DNA of 64,000 nucleotides from Opitutaceae bacterium (GTDB lineage Bacteria > Verrucomicrobiota > Verrucomicrobiia > Opitutales > Opitutaceae): assembly GCA_028691845.1 (NCBI GenBank), contig JAQUYL010000017.1, positions 1 through 64,000 of the forward strand, in the 5' to 3' direction. The translations under genes and the position numbers were made by a program. Below the pieces are notes generated by a model, which saw only the letters and a program-made list of their open reading frames with translations, was not told the DNA's origin and did not search any database. Of the stretch, positions 18,628 through 28,194 are shown one piece after another. The first letter of the stretch is position 1, and every line of letters begins with the position of its first letter.

Positions 18628-19761
18628 GTGAAATCCCCCCGCCCCCTCCTTGCTTTAACCACCCTCTTTGCCCTCTTCTGGATGGGGCCAAGCACCTTTG
18701 CCCTAATCAACATTGATGGCACGCGCAACCAGATCTTCGTTTTTGGAAGCGCCTCTTTTGCCTGGGATTCCAACATCTACTCGGAAGGAACGGCCAAGGG
18801 CGACTACACCACTACGGCTGCCGCCGGCGTCGAATTGAAACGCCGCGCCGGCATAATCGCAGTGAATGCCACCATGAGCATGAGCGTGCTTCGCTTCGCC
18901 TCCCATACCGGAGAAAATTCGGCCAATCCCAGTTTCAATCTGGCCCTCAACAAAAGCACCGGCCGGACTACCGGAACCATTACCGTCAGTGCCTTCCGCG
19001 AAAGCCGTTCCGACAGCGCGGTCAACCTTCGCACTCAGTCCTGGAATTTTCCGCTCGGTCTCAGCCTCAAATATCCGGTCAGCGAACGGTTCTATCTTAC
19101 GTCCGAATCCAGCTATTTGAATCGACGGTATGCCTCCGGCTCCGGCGGTTTGGCCAACTACACGGATTATGCGGAGGGGGTGAACATCTTCTACATATAT
19201 ACATCAAAACTCGATCTGCTAGGCGGTTATCGCCTGCGCGTGACGGACACTTCCGCCGACGCAGGCACGCTCGATCATGCCTTCACGCTAGGAGCCACCG
19301 GCGGAATTCTCCCCAAAGTCAACGGCATCATCAATTTCGGCTACCAGATTCGCGACATGAATGACCGTTCCGAAACGTTCAGCAGTTTCACGACCAGTTC
19401 GTCCCTTACTTGGACGGCCACCCGACGGTTTAGCCTCACGGCTCAGTTTAGCCGCGATTTCTCCACTACCGCAACGGCCAGCTCCGTCGATGCCATGGGT
19501 ACGCTGTTGCGCGCAGCATATATATTTACCCGCCGGTTATCGGTGAGCAGCGGCCTGGGCTACGGCCGGAACAAGTTTCTTGGAGACAATGTCGCCGCCC
19601 GCCGGGACAAATATATTTCTTGTGAATTGGGTGTGCAGTATGCGTACAATGAACATCTCAGCCTTTCCACTAATTATAATCATATCCGTAACACATCCAC
19701 CGTCGACTATGCTGATTTCGTTCGCGACTCTTATACGTTGGCGCTATCTTCCCGTTTTTAG
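18628..19761 (+). CDS. outer-membrane beta-barrel protein (EpsL-like position)
   Basis: The 377-residue product has a signal peptide (about 1-26) and alternating hydrophobic/polar stretches rich in Y, S, T and N. It ends in LALSSRF, the terminal phenylalanine typical of barrels inserted by the BAM machinery. It lies 22 bp after the FecR-like gene and 3 bp before the Wza-like gene. Barrels at this position in exosortase-type EPS clusters (EpsL family) are thought to help polysaccharide leave the cell. Sequence identity to that family cannot be shown here. The start codon is GTG. Confidence 0.78.
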   Translation: MKSPRPLLALTTLFALFWMGPSTFALINIDGTRNQIFVFGSASFAWDSNIYSEGTAKGDYTTTAAAGVELKRRAGIIAVNATMSMSVLRFASHTGENSANPSFNLALNKSTGRTTGTITVSAFRESRSDSAVNLRTQSWNFPLGLSLKYPVSERFYLTSESSYLNRRYASGSGGLANYTDYAEGVNIFYIYTSKLDLLGGYRLRVTDTSADAGTLDHAFTLGATGGILPKVNGIINFGYQIRDMNDRSETFSSFTTSSSLTWTATRRFSLTAQFSRDFSTTATASSVDAMGTLLRAAYIFTRRLSVSSGLGYGRNKFLGDNVAARRDKYISCELGVQYAYNEHLSLSTNYNHIRNTSTVDYADFVRDSYTLALSSRF

Positions 19762-19764
19762 ATA

Positions 19765-20391
19765 ATGAGTATGAAGAGATTCGTCCGGATCCTGCGTTTA
19801 CTCCTCCTTGGGGTGACCTTGGCCAGCGGCACGGCCCGGGGTGCGGGCGACGATGCGGATCCGAAGAAAATTTATATGCACAAGCTGGCACTGGGTGACA
19901 GCATCCGCGTGTCGGTATTTGGCGAGGAGGATCTGCTCAAAACGGTTCGGATCGATGCCCGGGGTCAGATCGATCTCGCCTTGGTGGGCCAAGTCTCAGT
20001 CGGCGGCATGACCATTGAACAGGCCAAGGTTGCGATCGAAAACGCCTACAAAGAGGGCCGTTTCCTGCGCAATCCCCAGGTTTCCATCAATGTGGAGTCG
20101 TATACCCCCCGCGAAATAACGGTCCAAGGCCAGGTGCGCAACCCACAGCGCATCTCCCTTCCACCCGAGTCCAGCTACACTATATCAGAAGTCATCGCCA
20201 AGACCGGCGGTTTCACTGACATCGCCAAAGGTAGCGAGGTGACAATCCGGCGGCCCATGCCGAATGGTACCTTCAAGGTCTTCATCGTGAATGTGGACAA
20301 CATCCTCAAGGGAAAGAAGGGCACCAAAGTCGAGGACGACTTTCTGCTCGAGCCCAATGATATTGTCTATGTGCCCGAACGGCTGATTTGA
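19765..20391 (+). CDS. Wza-like polysaccharide export protein (Poly_export + SLBB)
   Basis: The 208 residues comprise a signal peptide (about 1-28), a Poly_export domain (KLALGDSIRVSVFGEEDL start, FLRNPQVSINVESY end) and one SLBB domain (about 112-200, ITVQGQVRNPQR.. to DDFLLEPNDIVYVPE). Wza itself is about 380 residues with a C-terminal membrane helix. This short form lacks the second SLBB repeat and the membrane helix, so it must rely on another outer-membrane partner, plausibly the barrel encoded just upstream. No lipobox cysteine is seen at the signal peptide end. The next gene starts at its stop codon. Confidence 0.9.
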   Translation: MSMKRFVRILRLLLLGVTLASGTARGAGDDADPKKIYMHKLALGDSIRVSVFGEEDLLKTVRIDARGQIDLALVGQVSVGGMTIEQAKVAIENAYKEGRFLRNPQVSINVESYTPREITVQGQVRNPQRISLPPESSYTISEVIAKTGGFTDIAKGSEVTIRRPMPNGTFKVFIVNVDNILKGKKGTKVEDDFLLEPNDIVYVPERLI

Positions 20392-20399
20392 TTTCCACG

Positions 20400-22562
20400 A
20401 TGCCTCCCTCCTCCCCTTCTCCGACTCAGGCGCCGCCGCCCCTCCGCGTGCAGGGTGGCGATGAGCCTATGGTCGAGCACCGGACACTCCGCGACTACCT
20501 CATCATTTTTCGCGAACGCGTCTGGATTGCCCTTCCCATCGCGCTGCTGGTCGCGGTATCGGTCGGCTATTACCAGGCCAGAACACCCCCGCTGTATATG
20601 GCGAGGGCCACCATGCAATTCGTGCGGCCCGAGAGAGTCGTTCTCAACGAGCAGGTAGTCGACCCCTCGGTCAAGAACGAGATCGAGCTCAATACCTACC
20701 TGCAGATCCTCAACAGCGGCCAGCTGCGCTCCCGGATTATCCAGTCGCTTACACCGGAACAGGTTAAGATCCTGCAACGGCCATATCTCAAGACCGGCAT
20801 GAGTCCGCCACCCGTCGGGGCTTTGCTGGGCAGTGTCTCGATCGAATCCATCCGCAACAGTTTTCTGATCGGGGTTACCGTTTCGAACCGAGACCCCAAT
20901 GGAGCGGCCCTTGTCGCCAACAAGTTTGTCGAACAATTTATCGCCTATTTGATCAACGATGTCGGCGGGAAAAATGAGGATGCCGTCAAAGCCCTGAAGG
21001 AAACTGCCGAACGCCTCCGCCTGGAATACGAGGCGGCCGAATCCCGCCTGCAGAATTACAAGGTTCAGCACAATCTCATCTCCCTGGACAACAGCACGAA
21101 CATTATCTCGGCCCGCCTTCAGGCCATCAATACCGCCCTGACTTCGGTCCGGATGGATCGGATCAACCTCACCACCCTGCTGGACCAGATCGAGAAAATC
21201 CAAGCGGCCGGCGGCAATCTGCTCGAGGTCAACTACATTTCCAACTACGGCAACATTCCGGCATTGCGCGCCCAGCTGGCCGAGGACACGAAGCTCCAAT
21301 CCATCTTGGCTGACCGCTATCTCGAGCGGCATCCCAAGATGATCGATCTGGCCACCCGCATTGACATCACGCATCAGCAGATCTCCAGGAACATCGATCA
21401 GGCTATCGCCGACCTGCGCGCCCAACTCGCCAAAATAAAGAATTCGGAATCCACCTATGAACGCGAATTCAAGGACGCCGAGTCGGAGCAATTCCGGCTG
21501 GGCCGTCTCTCCGTCGAATACAAAAGCCTCGAGAACCAGGCGGCGGGCGCGAAGAGCAATTATGCGGCGATCTTTGATCGGCTTAATCAGACCACCACAC
21601 TGAAAAGCATCGAGAACCTTCCCGTACGCCGCCTCGACGACGCCTCCCCGCCCGCTGCACCCTACAGCCCCAACCTGCGCGCCATCCTGCGCACCTGCAT
21701 CGGCCTCGGCCTGGTGGTTTTTTGCGGTGTCGCAATCGGGCTGAGTTTCATCGACGACCGCGTTAAAAGCGCGTGGGATGTCGAGGGATTCATCGGCACC
21801 CATCTGCTCGGCATCATCCCAGATTTGGCCGACGTTCCCGATGCCGAGAAGCACAATCTGGTTTCGGGCGACAAGACTTCTCCCGGCGCCGAATCCTTTC
21901 TGAGCGTCTACAGTGCGGTCAAAATCCAATCCAAACTCGATTTCCCCAAAGCTATTCTCGTCACGAGCACGATCCCCGGCGAAGGGAAGACGATGATTAG
22001 CTGCAATCTCGCCTCGGCCTTTGCCCGGCATGCCCGCCGCACCCTTATCATCGACTGCGACATGCGCCGCCCGATGCTCCACCGACATTTCAAGCTGACC
22101 AATGAGAGCGGTCTGATCGCGTGGTTTGAAGCAGGCGCCAAGGTTCCCGAGGATCCCTGCGCCGATCCCACTCTAGGAATCACCAAGATCGATGAAAATC
22201 TTTACCTCCTCCGGTCGGGCGGACGGACCAAGAGCCCCACTGAACTGCTGGAAAATCCCATTTTCACTGAACTTGTTGCCGCCCTCAAACGCCATTTCGA
22301 TTTGATCGTGATCGACTCGCCCCCCATTGGCGCCGTCACCGATTCGGTGCTGCTTGCGGAACGCGTGGACGAGGTCGTCTACGTCTGCCGGTTCAACCGC
22401 GCCTACCGCAAACACATCCGCCTCTACATCAAGATGCTCAAGCAGAGTAAGACCGAACTTCTCGGTATCGTCCTGAATGGCCTTTCGCCCCGGCGCATCG
22501 AATATTACTCGAACTACCGCTACTATCGGAGCTACAAAAAATACTACGGCGCGCAATCGTAG
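20400..22562 (+). CDS. Wzc-like polysaccharide co-polymerase / tyrosine autokinase
   Basis: The 720-residue protein has a proline-rich N-terminus, a Wzz domain between two membrane helices (about 40-58 and 440-460) and a long coiled-coil. A C-terminal BY-kinase domain follows with Walker A near 521 (TIPGEGKT), Walker A' LIIDCDMRRP and Walker B VIDSPPIG. The tail is a tyrosine cluster (YYSNYRYYRSYKKYY), the autophosphorylation site of this family. It controls length and export of a Wzy-type polysaccharide. I use ATG 20400; a TTG at 20388 overlaps the exporter stop. No glycosyltransferase, Wzx or Wzy is present in the window. Confidence 0.93.
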   Translation: MPPSSPSPTQAPPPLRVQGGDEPMVEHRTLRDYLIIFRERVWIALPIALLVAVSVGYYQARTPPLYMARATMQFVRPERVVLNEQVVDPSVKNEIELNTYLQILNSGQLRSRIIQSLTPEQVKILQRPYLKTGMSPPPVGALLGSVSIESIRNSFLIGVTVSNRDPNGAALVANKFVEQFIAYLINDVGGKNEDAVKALKETAERLRLEYEAAESRLQNYKVQHNLISLDNSTNIISARLQAINTALTSVRMDRINLTTLLDQIEKIQAAGGNLLEVNYISNYGNIPALRAQLAEDTKLQSILADRYLERHPKMIDLATRIDITHQQISRNIDQAIADLRAQLAKIKNSESTYEREFKDAESEQFRLGRLSVEYKSLENQAAGAKSNYAAIFDRLNQTTTLKSIENLPVRRLDDASPPAAPYSPNLRAILRTCIGLGLVVFCGVAIGLSFIDDRVKSAWDVEGFIGTHLLGIIPDLADVPDAEKHNLVSGDKTSPGAESFLSVYSAVKIQSKLDFPKAILVTSTIPGEGKTMISCNLASAFARHARRTLIIDCDMRRPMLHRHFKLTNESGLIAWFEAGAKVPEDPCADPTLGITKIDENLYLLRSGGRTKSPTELLENPIFTELVAALKRHFDLIVIDSPPIGAVTDSVLLAERVDEVVYVCRFNRAYRKHIRLYIKMLKQSKTELLGIVLNGLSPRRIEYYSNYRYYRSYKKYYGAQS

Positions 22563-22678
22563 CCCAGTTCGATCGGCTGGCGGCACGATTCCAACGGAGG
22601 GGTGTTTTTCGCGCTTTGCTCGCCGACCCGTCAACTTCGGTCTTCATCCCATCGGTCAAATCCTGCAGAGTTAGTCTG

Positions 22679-23518
22679 ATGCGTTCTTCCTTCCTTCCAG
22701 CCGATTATGACGCGGCCCGACCTCTTGCACTGATTGCCGGCCGCGGCCAGTATCCGATCATCACCGCCGCCGCCGCCCGCCAAGCTGGAATCCCGCTGCG
22801 CCTCATCGCATTTGCCGAGGAAACCAACCCGGAGCTTGTTGCCAGTTTTCGCGAGCCCGACCGAAAAATCCTCCTTGTGGGGCAGCTCGGCAAAATGCTC
22901 AAAGCCCTGGCGGGCTTTAAAGCTGGGTACGCTCTCATGGCCGGCCAGATCACGCCGCGCCGGCTGTTCCGGGGGCTCCATCCCGATCTCAAGGCGACCC
23001 GCATCCTTCTAACGCTCAGGCGGCGCAATGCCGAAACCATCTTTGGCGCCATAGCCCATGAGATTAACAAGCTCGGCATCACTCTCCTTGATGCGCGCTC
23101 ATATATCGATGACCAGATGGCGATTGCGGGCTCCATGACTGGCGGGCGTTTCCCCATCGAGAAGGAATATCTCGAGCACGGCATCCACATCGCCCGCGAA
23201 ATCGCCCGGCACGATATTGGCCAGGGCGTGGTCGTGCGTAAAGGCACGGTACTGGCGGTCGAAGCCTTTGAAGGCACCGACGACATGTTGCGCCGCGCCG
23301 GCTCCTTCAAGACTGACCAGTCCCTCTTTGTGAAGACCGTCAAGGCCAACCAGGATTTCCGCTTTGATGTGCCTGTTTTTGGCCTGCAGACACTGGAAAC
23401 GATGCGCGAGGCCGGGCTGACCGCCGCCGCGCTTGAGGCCGGCAAGGTCATCATGCTTAATCGTCCCGCCGTCATTACCCAAGCTCGCGCATGGGGTATT
23501 CACCTCTTTGGATTTTAG
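22679..23518 (+). CDS. lpxI: UDP-2,3-diacylglucosamine pyrophosphatase LpxI
   Basis: The 279 residues match the LpxI (former DUF1009) family: LALIAGRGQYP at the start, GKMLKALAGF, MAGQITPRRLF, and the C-terminal domain with EAFEGTDDMLRRAG, VFGLQTLE and GIHLFGF. LpxI releases lipid X from UDP-2,3-diacylglucosamine in lipid A synthesis, as LpxH does in E. coli. Its presence supports a Gram-negative, lipid A-bearing organism. The ATG at 22679 puts the first conserved block 14 residues in. An upstream start (22616) would add unconserved residues. It is 116 bp after the tyrosine kinase gene, so co-transcription is uncertain. Confidence 0.93.
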   Translation: MRSSFLPADYDAARPLALIAGRGQYPIITAAAARQAGIPLRLIAFAEETNPELVASFREPDRKILLVGQLGKMLKALAGFKAGYALMAGQITPRRLFRGLHPDLKATRILLTLRRRNAETIFGAIAHEINKLGITLLDARSYIDDQMAIAGSMTGGRFPIEKEYLEHGIHIAREIARHDIGQGVVVRKGTVLAVEAFEGTDDMLRRAGSFKTDQSLFVKTVKANQDFRFDVPVFGLQTLETMREAGLTAAALEAGKVIMLNRPAVITQARAWGIHLFGF

Positions 23519-23763
23519 ACGACTGCGGCCCATCCCCCTACTCTCCGGTTCCCCCGTAGCGCCCCTGTTGTCCCACCTGGAACGGATCATCTCTCTCCAC
23601 CATTTGCCCTCGGAAGAAGGAATTGATTGTCCACGTCGCACGGCCCGGATCAGCTGGTGAGAAGCATCCCCACTGGCGCGCCCCCTTTCAGGAAGGGTGC
23701 AGCATGGGGCCTCCGCCGACACCGCACTTGCACTTTCATTCAACCCGTTCAAATTTGATTTAA

Positions 23764-24234
23764 ATGCAAATCGATGCAGTCGAGGTCACCATTAAAGGAC
23801 TGATGCCAACGGCCAACGGATGCGCCGTCTTCCTGGGTAATGACGACAAGACTTTCGTTATTTATGTCGACACCTCCGTCGGCAATGCGATTTCCATGAC
23901 ACTCAACGGAGTCAAGAAGGAGCGTCCGCTGACTCACGATCTCATCGGGCACCTTTTCCTCGGCCTCGGAGTCAGCCTCGAACGGGTGGTCATCAACGAT
24001 GTTAATGATGGCACGTTTTTTGCCCGCATCCTCCTGCACATGCAGAACGAACTCGGCCGCAAGTTTCTCGAGATCGACGCGCGGCCCAGTGATTCCATGG
24101 TGCTGGCGCTTCAGCAAAAGCGCCCGATTCATGTCGTCCGCAAGGTCTTCGACGCAGTCGAGGACATGACCGAGATCCTCGAACGCGTCCTCAAACAGCA
24201 AAGCGAAGGGCAGTCCGACGAGCAGGACCAATAG
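23764..24234 (+). CDS. bifunctional nuclease-family protein (DUF151)
   Basis: The 156-residue product has the DUF151/BFN pattern: VEVTIKGLMPTANGCAVFLG, FVIYVD.SVGNAI, RPLTHDLIGH and the signature EIDARPSDSMVLAL, followed by a UvrB/UvrC-like coiled tail ending in a glutamine-rich stretch. Plant and bacterial members have been reported to cut DNA and RNA; the physiological role in bacteria is unclear. The start ATG lies 245 bp after lpxI. That gap shows no other gene and no clear terminator. Confidence 0.88.
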   Translation: MQIDAVEVTIKGLMPTANGCAVFLGNDDKTFVIYVDTSVGNAISMTLNGVKKERPLTHDLIGHLFLGLGVSLERVVINDVNDGTFFARILLHMQNELGRKFLEIDARPSDSMVLALQQKRPIHVVRKVFDAVEDMTEILERVLKQQSEGQSDEQDQ

Positions 24235-24322
24235 GTTAGGCCGGTCGCCGGGGACCTCCTCCACTGGCCGGTCGCCGGGGGTTGATCGTCCCATGCCCAC
24301 GCCATCCTGAGCAATAATTCCG

Positions 24323-25420
24323 GTGTTGAATCCACCTTTTTCCCCCCGCCCTCTCCCGCTCCCCCCGCCACTTGTGCCAGGTCTGCCCCTCACCGCGCTG
24401 GCTCCCATGCAGGACGTGACCAATCGCGCGTTCATGGAGGTCATCGCCCACTACGGCGCGCCCGACTACTTTTTCACCGAGTTCTTCCGCGTCCACTCAC
24501 AGTCTCGCATTGAGAAGCACATCCTCCAGTCTATTGTAGAAAACCGCACTGGCCGGCCCATCTTTGCCCAGCTCATCGGCGAGAATATCCCGGACCTGCG
24601 GCGCGCTGCGCGTGAGCTCCAGGCCTACCCCATTGCCGGCATCGATCTCAATCTGGGCTGCCCTGCTCCCAAGGTGTACAAAAAGAATGTCGGCGGCGGC
24701 CTCCTGCGCGATCCGGCAAAAATCGACGATCTACTCGGCGCTCTGCGCGACGCCATTTCCGGCCTTTTTACGGTAAAAATGCGCCTCGGTTTTGCCGACA
24801 CCTCCCATTACGAGCACATCCTTGGCCTCGTCAACAAGCACTCGATCGATCTGCTCAGTGTGCACGGCCGCACGGTCAGGGAAATGTATCGCAGCGAGGT
24901 TCACTATGATTTCATCGCGCTCGCCGTCCGGGCGGTTCGCTGCCCGGTGCTCGCCAACGGCAACATTACCTCCGCTGACAAAGCCGCGGCCGTCCTGACC
25001 GAAACCGGTGCGGCCGGCATCATGTTCGGCCGCCATGCCATCCGCAATCCGTGGATCTTCAGCCAGACGCGGGAAAAGCTCTCCGGGCGGATCCCAACCC
25101 CGGTCACCTTGGCCGAGGTGCGTGAATACATCGATCGGCTCTACCGTGCGACATTGGTGCCGGGCATCCCTGAAAAGATCCATGTCGCCCGGATGAAGAA
25201 ATATCTCAACTTTGTCGGCCCGAGCGTCGATGCCGACGGTGCTTTTCTCCACGAGATGCGCCGCGCCCCGACCGAGGCCAGGCTCTTCGCGGTTTGTGAC
25301 CGGCACCTTCTCCGTGAGCCGGCGAGGATTTTCTCCGCCGAACCCCACCCCGGCGTCATCGCCCGTCCCAATTGTGAAGCGCCATCCGGGCCCAGTTCGC
25401 AAAATCGGGTGACGGCCTGA
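24323..25420 (+). CDS. tRNA-dihydrouridine synthase
   Basis: The enzyme reduces uridines in the tRNA D-loop using FMN and NADPH. The 365-residue product opens with LTALAPMQDVTNRAFM, the FMN-binding start. The proton-donor Cys lies in LNLGCPAPKV (near residue 112), and later blocks read SVHGRTVREMY, VLANGNI and GIMFGRHAIRNPW. Which Dus subclass it is cannot be told. The start is uncertain: GTG 24323 is used, but the conserved domain begins about 25 residues further on. It is convergent with sufT, separated by 18 bp. Confidence 0.92.
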   Translation: MLNPPFSPRPLPLPPPLVPGLPLTALAPMQDVTNRAFMEVIAHYGAPDYFFTEFFRVHSQSRIEKHILQSIVENRTGRPIFAQLIGENIPDLRRAARELQAYPIAGIDLNLGCPAPKVYKKNVGGGLLRDPAKIDDLLGALRDAISGLFTVKMRLGFADTSHYEHILGLVNKHSIDLLSVHGRTVREMYRSEVHYDFIALAVRAVRCPVLANGNITSADKAAAVLTETGAAGIMFGRHAIRNPWIFSQTREKLSGRIPTPVTLAEVREYIDRLYRATLVPGIPEKIHVARMKKYLNFVGPSVDADGAFLHEMRRAPTEARLFAVCDRHLLREPARIFSAEPHPGVIARPNCEAPSGPSSQNRVTA

Positions 25421-25438
25421 CAGCCAGCGCCACCCCGT

Positions 25439-25975
25439 TCACTCCAGCCCAAGAATTTTCCGCCCCTCATCCGAAATCATCTGGGGCGTCCACTGCGGAT
25501 CCCAGACGATGTGCACCTGGGCGGACTCGACCGTGGGCAGGGCTGCGATTTTCTGGCGCGCGTCCTCCGCGATGACCGGTCCCATGCCGCAACCAAGCGC
25601 AGTCAGGGTCATCTTCACTTCCACGACATGCCCTCCCCTCGGGGTCTTTTCGATATTCAGATCGTAGATCAGGCCGAGATCCACGATGTTTACGGGAATC
25701 TCCGGATCATAGCACGTCTTGAGCGCATCCCGGACCGCCTCCTCGGAGAAGATCGTGACCGCCGCCGGGGCCGTCGGTGCGGCGGGACTGAATCCGGTGA
25801 GCGCGTCAGCCTCCTCCTGCGGTATGCGCAGCAGGGTGCCAACCGCCCGCACCGTCAGATGACTGCCCAGCGTCTGCACTACACATACCGTGGTACCGGC
25901 CGGAAGCGTCGTCGGGGTGCCGGCCGGAATCACGGTCGCAGCGACGTCGCGGGAGAGGGTGTGTTCGTGAGCCAT
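25439..25975 (-). CDS. sufT: SufT-family Fe-S cluster assembly protein
   Basis: The 178-residue product has a short N-terminal beta domain (about 1-85) and a C-terminal MIP18/DUF59 domain. That domain contains YDPEIPVNIVDLGLIYDL, the TALGCGMGPVI cysteine motif and VWDPQWTPQMISDEGR. This two-part arrangement is that of SufT, which helps mature Fe-S proteins in bacteria using the SUF system. Other suf genes are not in the window. The gene ends facing dus and starts upstream at a clear ATG (25975). Confidence 0.9.
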   Translation of the reverse strand: MAHEHTLSRDVAATVIPAGTPTTLPAGTTVCVVQTLGSHLTVRAVGTLLRIPQEEADALTGFSPAAPTAPAAVTIFSEEAVRDALKTCYDPEIPVNIVDLGLIYDLNIEKTPRGGHVVEVKMTLTALGCGMGPVIAEDARQKIAALPTVESAQVHIVWDPQWTPQMISDEGRKILGLE

Positions 25976-26017
25976 GGTTTTCCTTCTAGAGTAAATGTGC
26001 CGGTCCGGGTCCGCGCG

Positions 26018-27865
26018 TCAATTCAACCTTACTTCGAACGGCAACCGGGCATAAACCCCCTTGGGGTCATTCAGCCGATGCAGCCAATCGAATGTGCCTT
26101 CCACCTCTGACCACATTTGGCCCAGCGGACCGCTTCGTGCCTGGCCGGGCCGGCGGCCACCCAGGGCCTCCGACAGGACCTGGAGGAGTTCCTTGCGCCG
26201 GGGAAATTCTTCGACGCGGTAATTGTCGGACAGCTTGGCCTTGATCGCCGCAAATTTCATCGCCTCTTCCAATCCGCCGATCTCATCAACTAAGCCGAGA
26301 TTTTTGGCCTCCAAACCCGACCATACCCGCCCTTGCGCGATCTCCCGAACCACGGCCGGGGCCAGTTTGCGCGATTCGGCAATCTTGCCGACAAATTGAT
26401 CGTAAACCCAGTCGACGATTCCCTGAAAGATGACCAGCTCCTCGGTTGTCTTGGGTCTCATGAGGGTGAAGGCGTCCGCAAATTTCCCAGTTTTCACGGT
26501 GTCGCTTGTCACGCCGAGTTTGTTGTTCGCCAAGTCCTGCACGTTGACAAAGAGACCGAAAACACCAATCGAGCCGGTGATCGTGGCCGGTTCGGCAAAA
26601 ATGTGATCGGCATAAGTTGAGATCCAAAAGCCACCCGAGGCCGCCACCGTTCCCATAGACACCACCACGGGTTTGGTCTTCATTGCCAGCCGCATCTCCC
26701 GCTGGATGTCCTCAGAGGCGGTGGCGCTGCCGCCGGGGCTGTTTACCCGCAGAACAATGGCTTTCACGCTGTCGTCCAGTCGCAGGCGGCGCAGTTCACG
26801 GGCGAAGCGCGCTCCGCCAACCTCGCCCAGGTGCCCCTCGCCGTCGATGATGTCACCTTCAGCATAGACGATGGCGATTTTCCCGTCTGATACGCGGCGT
26901 TCCGCGCCCCCCCTTGACCGGCGTTGCGGCAGGGCTCCATGGCCGGAGACCAGCTTCGCGTAATCAGCGAGCGCGATCTGCTTGAATGCTTCCTTATTAT
27001 CAGTCCTGCCCGTTTTGAGTTTCAACTCCTGGAGGACTTCGTCGACATAGGCCACTCGGTCGACAAGCTTGCCGGCTAGGGCGGCTCCGGCCCGCAACAA
27101 CCCCTCGGCCTCCACGATTTTCTGCAAGGTGCCGGGCGGCAGCTTCCGCGATGTCTCGATGTCCGTGGTCAACTCGCTCCATACGTCGTCGAGCAACTTC
27201 TGGGTCTGGGCGCGGTTTTCCGGGCTCATGTCCTTGCGGGTAAATGGTTCCACTGCGCTTTTGTATTTGCCGACCCGAGTCACCTGCACCCCGAGGCCAA
27301 ATTTTTCAAAGGCCCCTGCGAAAAATAGCGGCTGGGCGGCCAGTCCCGGCATCAAGATCACTCCAAACGGATCCATCACCACTTCACTGGCCGCCGATGC
27401 CACGTAGTAATCACGAGTCGTGGCCTGCTTCAGATATGCCTTCACCGGTTTGCCCGCCGCCTTGACCGCTGCCAACGCCCCCCGGACCTCCTTGAGCGCG
27501 GCATAGCCCGAACCGTAATTCAGTGGCATCAGATTCCCCACGACGTAAACCCCCGCGATATCCCGGTCAGTCGCCGCCGCGCGGAGCGCCCGGGTTACTT
27601 CGCGCAGTTGCAGCCGGCGGCCCGCACCATCCGCTCCCCCCATCGCATCCAGCAAATTCGTCAGGCCGTCCATTTGGTCGGGCGCCTCCTGGATATTTGC
27701 CGACAGATCCACCACCAGGTAGGCTCCGGCCGGCACAGTCACCGGCTTCTTTTGGCTCAAGACGGCAATGCCCGCCATCACCAGCGCTGCCAGCATGAAA
27801 CTGCCACAGATAAAGACGAGCAGCGCCGCCAGGGCGCCAAAGAACGACGCGATGAAATTCTTCAT
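26018..27865 (-). CDS. sppA: signal peptide peptidase SppA, 67K type
   Basis: SppA digests leftover signal peptides in the membrane. The 615-residue product is the long, duplicated form. An N-terminal membrane anchor (about 8-36) is followed by a first domain carrying the catalytic Lys (K202 in GKYKSAVEPF) and a second domain carrying the nucleophile Ser (S410 in TVAASGGFW). VNSPGGSATASED (about 374-386) is the oxyanion region. The ATG at 27865 places the anchor at the N-terminus; an in-frame ATG at 27934 adds 23 unconserved residues. It is divergent from the conserved gene at 28195, with a 329-bp spacer. Confidence 0.94.
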   Translation of the reverse strand: MKNFIASFFGALAALLVFICGSFMLAALVMAGIAVLSQKKPVTVPAGAYLVVDLSANIQEAPDQMDGLTNLLDAMGGADGAGRRLQLREVTRALRAAATDRDIAGVYVVGNLMPLNYGSGYAALKEVRGALAAVKAAGKPVKAYLKQATTRDYYVASAASEVVMDPFGVILMPGLAAQPLFFAGAFEKFGLGVQVTRVGKYKSAVEPFTRKDMSPENRAQTQKLLDDVWSELTTDIETSRKLPPGTLQKIVEAEGLLRAGAALAGKLVDRVAYVDEVLQELKLKTGRTDNKEAFKQIALADYAKLVSGHGALPQRRSRGGAERRVSDGKIAIVYAEGDIIDGEGHLGEVGGARFARELRRLRLDDSVKAIVLRVNSPGGSATASEDIQREMRLAMKTKPVVVSMGTVAASGGFWISTYADHIFAEPATITGSIGVFGLFVNVQDLANNKLGVTSDTVKTGKFADAFTLMRPKTTEELVIFQGIVDWVYDQFVGKIAESRKLAPAVVREIAQGRVWSGLEAKNLGLVDEIGGLEEAMKFAAIKAKLSDNYRVEEFPRRKELLQVLSEALGGRRPGQARSGPLGQMWSEVEGTFDWLHRLNDPKGVYARLPFEVRLN

Positions 27866-28194
27866 GACAGCATCTAAGCTACTCGCGGTCCCGTTTTCGA
27901 CCAGAGCAAAACGACATCGCGCCGGTCTAGCCACCCTCTCCCGATGTCTTCCCGCCCGCGCTGCATTGTCGTCGTCAGGAGATGTTTTCCCGGCGTCCGT
28001 GTGCCCGTGTTTCGGTGACGGGATGGGTCACAGCTCGTTTAATTAACTCCAGCCAGTCCGCTGGCGACGGGCGAGGAGCCCCGAGGTTACGATGGAGGGG
28101 GAGTGGCGTCATATATTCTGTCCGCAGCACGCCCGCGGATGTTTTATGCACAGTCTTTTCTTTTTATTTTAACGGAAACCGTTTTACTCCGCGC

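Noticed and set aside
20367..22088. 573-codon open frame on the minus strand
   Set aside because: Antisense to the Wzc-like kinase with its Walker motifs; the composition resembles a reverse-frame shadow.
27982..28194. 71-codon N-terminal extension of the conserved unknown protein
   Set aside because: The added residues have no conserved character and cover the likely promoter region between divergent genes.
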